Source of the DNA: Cladocopium goreaui
Taxonomy: Eukaryota; Sar; Dinophyceae; Suessiales; Symbiodiniaceae
DNA length: 64,000 bases
Direction: 5' to 3'
Assembly (NCBI GenBank): GCA_947184155.2
Contig: CAMXCT020001136.1
Span: forward strand, 341,501 to 405,500
Part shown: positions 44,843-51,600 of the stretch, one piece after another
How the letters are laid out: the number at the start of each line of letters is the position of its first letter
Numbering within the stretch: the stretch's first letter is position 1
Translations under genes and position numbers: made by a program
Notes under the pieces: generated by a model
Database searches by the model: none
The model's input: only the letters and a program-made list of their open reading frames with translations
Told to the model about the DNA's origin: nothing

Positions 44843-47800
44843 GTAATCCTGCGATCAACGAAAACTATCATGACCTTCTGTGGTGCGCGCCTTCTCCCTC
44901 TTTTCAGCCGCTTCTTTGGCTCTCCGCCGCAGCTCCTCTTGATATGCAGCAGCTGTTGCTGCTTTCTTCGCCTGTGGGCTGTGATCATCAGCAATCTTAT
45001 TGTTGAGTTGATTATTGACCTTTAGTATCATTATATAATATGATTATATAATATAACATAATTCATAGTATATAATACTATGATTAACTTCAGTATTATA
45101 GTTTACAGATTACTGATCAATATAACAAAACTTTAAGATAAACATATCTACCTTAATTATGGTAGTCAAACTTGGTTCGCAGGAAAATTCCCTGTGTAGT
45201 TCGATGAATTTCCCATACCAAGTATGATTTAAATGCCAATGAATAGTTTGAGGATGTCCCAGGTATGTTTGATTAATGAAGGATGTAAAATTCCATCAAA
45301 ACAATCAATAAATTCCATAAATTCTATCAAAATCTATAAGAATCCATAAAAATCCATGAAACAATCTATAACCTCACCATTTTTCGTGTCAAAACCCATG
45401 GTATCCCATGGTCCTCAGCTTTGGCTTCGTCCTCCTTCCTCCTCTGCTCAGCTTCCGCTTCCGCAGCGGCGGCCCTGGCAGCTTCCTCCTGGTGCTGATT
45501 TCAGCTGTTTGGAAAAAGAATCCAAAATAAAAACATGGAACCAGAATAGATTACACACATAGTTACAGTATAAATAATTGTGCACATATAAATCATATAA
45601 TATATACTATATGTCTATATGTAAATATATATATATCACATATCACAATATGATGATTGATGACAAGTTGATGCGCCATGGTCAACCTCTTCGCGGCGCC
45701 GGAGCTCTTCACGCTCTTCTTCCTGGGGATTTTTCGGTGAAGCAACAGATCTTACGGTGCCCCGATAGCTAAGGAAACCCTATAGGAAACCATAGGAAAA
45801 TGGGGATCTCATGGGATTTATAGCTGATTTCTGATAGCTAAGTTGGTGAACATAACTCCAATAACTATGGTTATCTTGGTGATATAAGTGATTTTTATCT
45901 ACGTATAGTTCATGGGCAAAAAAAATCGTTTACAACAGGGGCACCATCTTGTAGGATGAAGTGGGAAGTCATCGGTTGAACCAGCTTGGGAGAATGAACC
46001 ATTTCAACCAATGACTAGTACCTCAGGAGCTTTGGGATTGGACTTCGTTACAAGAAAAATCCTGATGACTTTGTCTATGTCTCAGGATTCAACCAAGTCT
46101 AAAGCATCCCATTTTGGGCTTCAGATGTTTGATCCATCCCCAAAATCTGCACGGCAACATATCTTTGTTGGAATGTTGGTCCAAATATATCAGCATGTGG
46201 AAAAGTGCAATGTTGATTTGAATACCTGATGCCACTGAATAACAAATATCTTGACTTGACACTATCTGAGTTTGTGAGAAAATAGACTACTCCCCCAAAA
46301 AAAAAATCAACCCCCAAAAAAATGATGGTTGATCATCATTTTCCCCATTAAAATTGCCATTTCTTTTTCGGGGTACATCTTCCATTTTCAGACGCGCCTC
46401 AAAGCGTGCTGCGGCCTGGGCACCCATTTTTGGTTGTTGATCATTTCCCTATGACCATGTTTGATGGTTAAATGTCCATGTGCAAACAAGCAAGTTGTCA
46501 AGCATTGCGCATCATTTTTCGATGGGAAAATCACCATTCTGGACTCTTCAATCAGGTTTTCCATCAGGTTTTCCATCAGGTTTAACATTGTTTAACCACC
46601 ATTTTGCCTGGTTTTTTTTAATGTTGATTATGGTTAACTCATGTTAACTCAGCATTTTTCGTGTTTTTTTCTGAATCCCATTGGCCCATTGCCCACACTC
46701 CGCTCTCGCCTTCTTGGCAGCGCCTCTGCGTTTCGCCGGCAGCTCCATCGGTTCCTCCGGTTCCTCGGGTTCCTCAGATCGCGTTGATTGCGCGGTTCTT
46801 CAGTAGGTTGTTTCAGGGGAAATCTACAGGAAACTATGGGTTTTTCCCCTGAAACTATGGTTTTCTAATGAGAATGTTTTTAGATCTGTTTTTATCTAGG
46901 GTTGGAAAATTACCCATGGATTACCATCGAAAAGTATGGGAAAAATATGGGAAGATATGAGACAATAAGACTTGTTTTGGGACATCATAGGAAATATGCA
47001 AAATTCTTACCATTTCTTATGACTGCTATGCAAAAAAAAACAATATTGACAAAAACATGGTGTTTTATCGCAAAGACTATGACTATGCTTAGGAAGTTGG
47101 TGCCAAGATCTGTAAGTTGCGCTTTTCAAACGTAGCGGCTAACATCGGCTAACCAACTTTTGGACAGGCCATAATCATCCATAATCCATGTCTGCGACAT
47201 TTTTTTTCCCACGATTCGAAAAATAAACCGAAGAGGGTGAAGCAGCATATTGAAGCTGTCTAGTAAGTCTATAGCTGGTTGGTGGTTTCAGCCCCTCTGA
47301 AAAATATGAAAGTCAGTTGGGATGATTATTCCCAATATATGGAAAAATAAAAAATTGTCCAAACCACCAACCAGATAGTATGCTCAGAACCGGATGATAC
47401 TGATGATACCATATGATACCCAATCAGCTGGAGCAGGTATAGCTGATACAAGCAACACGATGACGCTTCACCAAGGTACCTCATCTGGAGCTTCATGGGC
47501 TTCGTGGTTCGGTTCCTTGGACTCTTTGTCAATTCGCTCCTTCTCTTTCCGAGCTTCTTCCCTCCTCTTGCGCACATCTGCGCGATACCTTAAGGCAGGT
47601 CGTTGGTCTTTTGTATGGTGAAATCAAGTCGTTGGACCGTCCTTGTCCCATTGGTTGATTAATAGAGGGGTCATACGGTCATCCCATGTCATCCCCATTC
47701 AACAGCCAAATAGCTGGTCAAAGGTTGGTACCTTCGCCAGCAAGCGCTGGCAAAACGCTTGAACAAAGAAACCACCAGGTCAAACACCAACAAAAACCAA

Positions 47801-48216
47801 CATGACCTATTCCTTGGGGGTGAGTCTTGACCCCAAAAAACCTCTAAATTCCTTTTATCTTTTTTTAATGAAATGTCAGGAATGCGATGGTGTTGGGAAT
47901 CCTCGATTTTGTTGAAACAGCCATCGTTTCCGGCCGCGCAGGTCATGCTGCAGTTTTCGAGCTTCTTTCTCTTCTCGTTTCTTTCGAGCTTCCTGACAGT
48001 CCCAGGAGTGGGAGGCTCAAAAACTGTCCGGCTGAGTTTCTCTGATTGCGAGCAGCCCTTGACCAAATCTTGTTCATTGACAGCTGGTAATTCTTAAAGC
48101 GATGAGTAACATGACCTAAAAGAGGGGGTTGAGCATCTTGTCTTGGGTCGCCAATGCTAAGAAGATGCTGCAAGGGCCTCTTCCTTCTTCTGGACAGCAG
48201 CACTGGTGATCTTGCA
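30734..48216 (-). CDS. coiled-coil and acidic low-complexity protein gene (multi-exon locus)
   Basis: About 30 short exons on the minus strand. From 48.2 to 38.6 kb they code almost only E, R, K, Q, A and M in heptad-like order (EEERKRKEEKMR, QEELRRRAKEAAEKREK), that is, a very long charged single or coiled helix. From 38.3 to 30.7 kb they code Pro/Ser/Glu/Asp-rich, probably disordered segments, including two with ARPKQR and two acidic ones starting KPRS. Many introns are 100-800 bp and carry foldback elements. Homology cannot be assigned, since such composition recurs in caldesmon-, trichohyalin- and CCDC-like proteins. A structural or cytoskeletal role is only a guess. More than one gene may be included. 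Confidence 0.55.
30920..31050. repeat. AATATAATACA microsatellite
   Basis: About 120 bp of 5- and 10-bp units (AATAT/AATAC) flanked by TA repeats. Confidence 0.85.
31604..31709 (-). CDS. soluble exon
   Basis: 106 bp, acceptor ctttcag|GA, donor AAAAG|GTAGAG, coding RFVMAQLESGATAEQDKAPG. Confidence 0.5.
32474..32515 (-). CDS. basic short exon
   Basis: 42 bp, acceptor tccgcag|G, GC donor AGAGAG|GCCCCG, coding DRRPADLPEKRPRE in phase 0. Confidence 0.45.
33122..33158 (-). CDS. basic micro-exon
   Basis: 37 bp, acceptor acccag|G, donor CGTCGG|GTTTGG, coding HRRVKSSSKRRR, which resembles a nuclear localisation signal. Confidence 0.45.
33584..33631 (-). CDS. Ser/Glu/Pro exon
   Basis: 48 bp, acceptor ttgcacag|GAG, GC donor TCCGAG|GCAGTT, coding EPSPAESAKESPASSE in phase 0. 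The plus strand is also open. Confidence 0.5.
34187..34456 (-). CDS. possible exon, unclear
   Basis: Open minus frame with protein-like content (SLNRFGQWARMLRTRVTEN) after acceptor atcacag|A, ending in TAA within AATAAAATAA. It could be an alternative terminal exon or intronic sequence; exons further downstream argue against termination here. Confidence 0.3.
   Translation of the reverse strand: MFSSPCFDHRGREALGRTPKAFLGASAQEHEHRDVEVLFSCWCWQLAGEESLNRFGQWARMLRTRVTENRNSNECNQAATTPETLVPIK
34713..34850 (-). CDS. acidic Ser/Glu exon
   Basis: 46 codons, phase 0 to 0, acceptor atctcaag|CCG, donor apparently GA (GCGGAG|GACGGG), coding PRSEDELELEPTSMVGSDAE then a basic ARPKVRARPAK tail. Confidence 0.6.
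35105..35226 (-). CDS. acidic Asp/Gly/Glu exon
   Basis: 122 bp, acceptor atccccag|GC, donor CGAGAT|GTTGTG, coding RRKPRSSDGDETEPPSADGD and more acidic repeats. Very high G+C. Resembles 34,713-34,850 at its start (KPRS/PRSED). Confidence 0.6.
35897..35926 (-). CDS. short exon with ARPKQR motif
   Basis: GC donor CAGCGG|GCAAGA is an excellent match to GTAAGA-type sites except for C. Codes GAANARPKQR. The exon may start further upstream. Confidence 0.4.
36000..36900. other. intron, no supported exon
   Basis: AT-rich. It contains a GTCTGAAAAATG terminus near 36,526 and CCATGGTTTTCC-type repeats at 36,690-36,910. Confidence 0.4.
36927..37037 (-). CDS. Pro/Ala/Arg-rich exon
   Basis: 111 bp, acceptor caagag|G, donor GGGCCG|GTATGG, coding LLAGAPAPKIVPGRSKAMAK and PPQRPRMSQEPMMPGG. 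High G+C. Confidence 0.6.
37403..37458 (-). CDS. acidic exon
   Basis: 56 bp, acceptor ccctgag|G, GC donor GATAG|GCTTGG, coding AKAKEPSPELEDDETELD. The split AG|G codon joins 36,927-37,037. Confidence 0.6.
37495..37608. mobile_element. TA-flanked foldback element (diverged)
   Basis: Inner parts GCTATTGAAAATGGCCAT and GATTTTCCCATAGTTATGTC are inverted. The right end CAGAGGGT is kept, the left end eroded. Confidence 0.55.
37707..37760 (-). CDS. low-complexity exon with ARPKQR motif
   Basis: Frame coding CGEAVATARPKQ between gggag|CT and CAAC|GTGTCC. Similar to GEGAANARPKQR at about 35,897-35,930, suggesting exon duplication. Confidence 0.4.
38244..38292 (-). CDS. exon downstream of the coiled coil
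   Basis: Codes SRKPQAADVALWAAQE, with acceptor cggaag|C and GC donor CAGGAG|GCGATG. The upstream border may be earlier because the phase to 38,605 does not fit. Confidence 0.4.
38370..38476. mobile_element. TA-flanked foldback element
   Basis: 107 bp, TACCCTCTGGTAAACTAACA to CATTACCAGAGGGTA, inverted ends over at least 30 bp. Non-coding. Confidence 0.85.
38605..38631 (-). CDS. coiled-coil gene micro-exon
   Basis: 27 bp, acceptor atgccag|G, donor CAGAAG|GTTGAG, coding EERRMKRQK in phase 0. Confidence 0.6.
38839..38872 (-). CDS. coiled-coil gene micro-exon
   Basis: 34 bp, acceptor cctctag|G, donor AAGGAG|GTGACC, coding RAREEEKQRKE. Phase agrees on both sides. Confidence 0.6.
39187..39384 (-). 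CDS. possible exon, strand uncertain
   Basis: Both strands are open around 39,250-39,350: minus reads MSSNSSEFQTSSDLKPLDPG, plus reads SEDVWNSEEFDDILGG. It lies inside the 39,878-to-38,872 intron, which is phase-consistent without it, so it may be spurious. Confidence 0.2.
   Translation of the reverse strand: MRIPVLFIHISNIIPAAPPSMSSNSSEFQTSSDLKPLDPGKRSGNAERTELYRDYLQNSGIEGET
39878..39960 (-). CDS. coiled-coil gene exon
   Basis: 83 bp, acceptor ttcaaag|GTG, donor CGGAG|GTTCAG, coding VLQAREAAEERKRAREEERK then RKEEKMR. The split AG|G codon joins 38,839-38,872. Confidence 0.65.
40658..41005 (-). other. long open segment inside a coiled-coil gene intron
   Basis: Open for about 115 codons between two stops, with composition unlike the gene around it: Asn/Gly/Trp/Cys-rich (GVFNAPFSTGCGNQPDEW, LNGEYKDIWYANGSQLN) and two N-glycosylation-type sites (NGT, NGS). 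It may be an extra exon (acceptor ttgtaag|GC at 41,003; possible donor CATTTT|GTGGGT) or a foreign insert. No family is recognised. Confidence 0.35.
41055..41117 (-). CDS. coiled-coil gene exon
   Basis: 21 codons, phase 0, acceptor gcttcag|G, coding EEKKRREEEMRRYEESRMRR then Q. The donor appears to be GA (AGGCAG|GATGTG). Confidence 0.6.
41355..41483 (-). CDS. coiled-coil gene, longest helix exon
   Basis: 43 codons, phase 0 to 0, acceptor cctccaag|GAG, GC donor CGAGAG|GCGCCG, coding EMRKWEEKRMRREEEIQRRA and MEKRKQREEEKARLRE. Very high G+C. The clearest exon of the locus. Confidence 0.7.
41521..41624. mobile_element. TA-flanked foldback element (best-preserved copy)
   Basis: 104 bp, ends TACCCTCTGGTAATTTAACA and GTTAGTTTACCAGAGGGTA. 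If TA is the target duplication the inverted termini start CCCTCTGGTAA. No coding. Matches 38,370-38,476 closely. Confidence 0.85.
41830..41887 (-). CDS. coiled-coil gene exon
   Basis: 58 bp after agatgag|G, coding IAAEKKRKQDEERRRKHEE. It ends either at a GA donor (GAAGAG|GACG) or 8 bp later at GCAGG|GCAAGA. Confidence 0.55.
42060..43060. other. intron of the coiled-coil gene, no exon seen
   Basis: AT-rich, with no protein-like minus-strand frame bounded by splice sites. 42,360-42,376 has a short CTAGTTCA duplication. Confidence 0.4.
43103..43139 (-). CDS. coiled-coil gene micro-exon
   Basis: 37 bp, acceptor ctccaag|G, donor GAAGAG|GTGCGG, coding RRYEESRMRREE. Nearly the same peptide (RRYEESRMRRQ) is encoded at 41,055-41,117. 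Confidence 0.6.
43190..43218 (-). CDS. coiled-coil gene micro-exon
   Basis: 29 bp, acceptor cgagcag|G, GC donor GATGCG|GCGCAC, coding ERQRKEEKMR. Phase 2 out matches the next exon's 1-nt start. Confidence 0.5.
43412..43468 (-). CDS. coiled-coil gene exon
   Basis: 19 codons, phase 0 to 0, acceptor tttgcag|G, GC donor GAAGAG|GCCTTG, coding EERQRKAQERAEAERKREE. Confidence 0.65.
43501..43610. mobile_element. TA-flanked foldback element
   Basis: Ends CCTCTGGTAATTTG and AAATTACCAGAGGGTA are inverted. 110 bp, it makes up most of the intron between exons 43,613 and 43,468. Confidence 0.75.
43613..43675 (-). CDS. coiled-coil gene exon
   Basis: 21 codons, phase 0 to 0, acceptor ctgcaag|G, GC donor GAAGAG|GCTACC, coding ERQRREEKRRKAEEERLQKE. 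The donor's next bases are the terminus of a foldback element (43,501-43,610). Confidence 0.6.
43898..43921 (-). CDS. coiled-coil gene micro-exon
   Basis: 24 bp, acceptor gtttgag|C, GC donor GAGGAG|GCCTAA, coding QDRMKREE. Confidence 0.45.
44131..44180 (-). CDS. coiled-coil gene exon
   Basis: 50 bp, acceptor tcgacag|G, GC donor CGGAG|GCCACG, coding EQQEREAERQRREEKR. Its out-phase does not fit the next exon, so the donor is provisional. Confidence 0.5.
44667..44806. repeat. perfect 10-bp tandem repeat (GATTAATTAT x14)
   Basis: 140 bp of essentially identical GATTAATTAT units flanked by (TA)n, in an intron of the coiled-coil gene. Confidence 0.95.
44891..44971 (-). CDS. coiled-coil gene exon
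   Basis: 27 codons, phase 0 to 0, acceptor ccacag|GCG, GC donor GAGAAG|GCGCGC, coding AATAAAYQEELRRRAKEAAE. Confidence 0.65.
45414..45488 (-). CDS. coiled-coil gene exon
   Basis: 25 codons after gcaccag|GAG, coding EEAARAAAAEAEAEQRRKED. The donor may be the rare GA type (GCTGAG|GACC); a GT donor 21 bp later is the alternative. Confidence 0.55.
45687..45722 (-). CDS. coiled-coil gene micro-exon
   Basis: 36 bp, acceptor tccccag|G, donor GAAGAG|GTTGAC, coding EEEREELRRREE. Confidence 0.6.
46710..46772 (-). CDS. coiled-coil gene exon, Glu-Pro repeat
   Basis: 21 codons, phase 0 to 0, acceptor atctgag|GAA, GC donor AAGAAG|GCGAGA, coding EPEEPEEPMELPAKRRGAAK. Confidence 0.55.
47270..47388. mobile_element. 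foldback element with CTGGTTGGTGGTTT ends
   Basis: Ends CTATAGCTGGTTGGTGGTTT and AAACCACCAACCAGATAG are inverted copies. About 119 bp, no coding. Related GGTGGTTTCA ends occur near 5,220-5,330 and 50,085-50,112. Confidence 0.65.
47480..47577 (-). CDS. coiled-coil gene exon
   Basis: 98 bp, acceptor gcgcag|AT, donor GATGAG|GTACCT, coding VRKRREEARKEKERIDKESK and EPNHEAHEAPDE. Confidence 0.6.
47935..47992 (-). CDS. coiled-coil gene exon
   Basis: Acceptor actgtcag|G, coding EARKKREEKEARKLQHD then a basic RGRKR stretch. 3' end approximate. Confidence 0.45.
48170..48216 (-). CDS. coiled-coil gene exon
   Basis: Minus reading ITSAAVQKKEEA after acceptor attgcaag|A; the GC donor in GAAGAG|GCCCTT is plausible. 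End approximate. Confidence 0.35.
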
Positions 48217-48547
48217 ATTCAGGACGCATTCCTTCAAAAAATGCGCCAACCTTCAAGCTGTAGTACATCCGAGCCATTTCTCTCAGAAATTGGTTGAACA
48301 CATCAGTGAATCAAGTGCATTCTTGAGGTAACAAGCCCAGAAACAACCAAGAAAAGGAAGCAAGGCTCGGGGAAGGAATACTTCAAGTCCACTTCTCATT
48401 TGGATCTACCAGCATGTCCAGTCACAAAATTGGCACAATGTCCACTACATCTCTGAGAATTTGGGAGTGTGTTAGAAAACAACTATCATCAACTCTCCAC
48501 ATCAACCATTTGTGAAAAGAACTAGAGTTTCATCCACCAGTCCAAAT

Positions 48548-48625
48548 TCAGTCCTCTACAACATCTCCATCGCCAACTTTGCTGCCATGTAGTTCCTTGA
48601 CCACTTGCTCCATTTTACCGGAATC
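48548..48625 (-). CDS. terminal exon, unknown gene
   Basis: 26 codons in phase 0 from tttcgcag|GAT to TGA at 48,548, coding MEQVVKELHGSKVGDGDVVE then D-stop. A clean acceptor and acidic C-terminus suggest a true gene end. Confidence 0.5.
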   Translation of the reverse strand, partial: DSGKMEQVVKELHGSKVGDGDVVED

Positions 48626-51600
48626 CTGCGAAAAACACCAACCAATCGTTGGAAGGCCCACGACCGATGCGGCTGGAAACGGGGAACTTTGACCTACAAA
48701 AACTATAGAGGTCCTAAAACCAGCAATACTGATCAAACATGGTCAAACGAAGCAGCTACCAAACGTCAAATCGATCAAAAATGGTGGTAAAACGAGTAGC
48801 CATGAGGTGTAGAGCTTCCAAAGATGGTGTCAAACGTCAAACCATGTCAAAGCTACTCAACTTCTGGCCGCTGGGAAAAGATACACGTTTTGTGCTGTTC
48901 AGGCCTTGAGAATAATCTTTGCTATTCGCCCATACCTGCCAACTGCTCAAAGAATGGTGATGCCAGTGATGCCACATGAGTTTGTGTAAAAACTAAAAGA
49001 AAAAATCTTGAAAATTCAAACACACTGATATCAGGCTTTGTCCATCACCGTGTCCGACAATCGCAGAACTCCTCAAGAATTGCAGTGTCTGTCCACGACT
49101 GCAGCTGCATGGTTTGAGAATGCAAAATAAAATCCGCCCGCACCGAAGGTGCTGGGGCGTGATCTTCCGGATGGCACTCGTAAAAAGGTTAAAGGTTTAC
49201 CTGGGGGGGGGGGCATTTTTCGTCCAAAACCTCCTGTTTTTGATAGGTCGTGACGCTCGCCTTCAAAAAACACTGTAAAAAACAGTACGGAAGACACCTG
49301 TTCGTGAACGCGCCCGTCCAAAATCGGCAAGCGAAAAGTGAAAAAAACCCGTGTTTTTCAACTTTTTGACCTCAACTGATTTTCGTCGTTTTGTGATAGC
49401 AGAAACACTGGTTTTTACAGTGTTTTTCTGTTTTCTGCATGCTTGACGGCTAGCTTCAAAACTTCCAAAAACCTCGTAAATTACGCTGTTTTATGTTACG
49501 GTGTGAATGAAAACATCGTAAATACCAGTGTTTTTTGACGTTGGTTAAAAAAACACTGTAAATTACAGTGTTTTTGGCCACCTGACCCTCGAAAACCATG
49601 GTATTTGCAGTGGTTTCTGCTTCTCACCGCGCAAAAACACTGTAAATAACAGCAATTTCGCCGTTTTTTCATGTTTTTCGTTATTTTTTGAACTGTGTTG
49701 GTCCGCTATACATGGCTATCAAATTCTTCGCGTTTTTTTTTCCGACAATCGGTACTTTCGGATGATTTTGGTCTCAATGGCCGACATCATTGGCAGTTAC
49801 GAGCGGCTGCCCAACGATGCGGTGCGGGCGGTTGCCGTCGCGAAGCGACGTGAATATCTGACTGTCGCATCTAGTATCCTCAGAATTCGAGCAAATTCCC
49901 ACATAATTAGTCTCATTGATTCTTCCTCTTTCATACAGAAGCAGTTTACACTTTTCGCCGCCCAAGGGCATCGTTCAAGTCCCTTCCCGGCCTGGAATCT
50001 GGGACATAGGTTAACCGCTCCACTCCCCCAAAGGCTAGGAAGGTTGCACGCAGTTGGGCCTTTCAGTCACAGCACCGAGGGTCGGTGGCTGAAACATGTT
50101 GAAACCACCAGCCGACCCGTTCCGAAAAAGCTCAGCGATAAGGCGATAAGTATTGTTGGGATCCACCCATCCAGTCCGACTCGAAAAAGAGGACCCAAAC
50201 TCGACTTGCGCACCTCACTCCAGCTGGTGGGGAAGCCCTCCACCAATAAGTAAGTCTCCTGCGCGAAAAAGCTTCGAGGAGGGATTTAGATGGATTTAGG
50301 CTGCCAGCACTTTTCTGTTGCCAGCACACGATGGACTTACACGAACACCTCCACAAAATTGTAGCCTCAAAATCCGTTTCATCATTCCTTGAGGAAGAAA
50401 AATTGGCAAAATCTCACATATCCTCACCACCCAATCTACCCCTATCTATCTGCTCTTCATCCAAATGTTGATTGTTTTTTCATGGATCATGCCAAGGCCT
50501 GCGAGGCTACTGGCTCTTGAGAAGGGGCTGGTGCCGGCTGTGCGGAGGCCTCGCTGCCCAGATTGGTCCTCCCTCCAAATTTAGATGGTTTGCTGCTCAA
50601 ATAATGAATTATTATGAATTATTATGATGGCAAACAAATCTTGCAATCTCCAAACTTTTGCGCCTTTGCGCTAGCCTGTTGCTTTCTAGCACTGGTCAGC
50701 ATACATGTTCCAACTGCTAGCAATGCAGTCAACGAGTTGACATGATTTCATCTGACTTGTTTTTCCCGAGAAAGTGATGCCTGTACAAGGGTCTTGCAAG
50801 TGCCAACAGCAAAGGACCCCAAAGGACCAGATCATCTATGAACGGGCATGCAGAAAGAACCAAAACTGACGTGTAGACACCATGTCTTCGTCTTTTGTGT
50901 TTCCTTCTGCATGCGATTGGCTGACTTCTTCAACTCCATTGGGGAGGACCATGCCCAAACTGGTCCGCGGTGGCAGTATTTTGCTCACATACTTGTTGCG
51001 ATAGCCGCCTAGATTCTTGCCGCAGAATCCAAGCCTGTGAAGAAGCCTCCTAGCGCAGTCCCCCCGCTGGATGTCTCATGGGGCAAGGAAGACATTCACA
51101 AATTGATCATCAAACTCTGCTGCTCATCTCCTTGTTCGTGTGGCCAGTGTGTCTGGTTTGCTGCAAGTTTGGGAAAAGCAAGAGCCCAGCGTAGCAACAG
51201 TCCATAACAATGGTCAATGTACCAGCAGGTGTGGCCTCCTGGCTCATGACCAAAAAGTCATGAAAAGTGAGGTAATGGCAATGCGATTTGCTGGGCCGCG
51301 GGGAAAGATTTTCTCCTCCAGAACCATGTCCGGAGAAATAGAAAAACCTGTTGTTGCAAGTATGTCAACAAACATACCTTCGTGAACTGATAGCAGTCCC
51401 AGGAACCTGAGCTGCTGCTACCACCAGACTAGGTATGAGATGGGCCAGCAAGCTTGCACCCCAACCTTGCACCTCCTGGCTACTTGAGCCCTGGCCAAAA
51501 GATTTGGAGGAATCCCACCCGAGACCAGTGCAACTCGCAACTGAGAGTAGGTCACCTGGTTTTTGGGGGATTGTACCGGCTCTCATACTTCTTTGATGCA

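Noticed and set aside
49762..50253. 163-codon plus-strand frame starting in the 83-bp repeat as an intact gene
   Set aside because: Only the first 83 bp are conserved between copies; the rest has no recognisable features and lies against the gene direction. Kept as a mobile-element candidate only.
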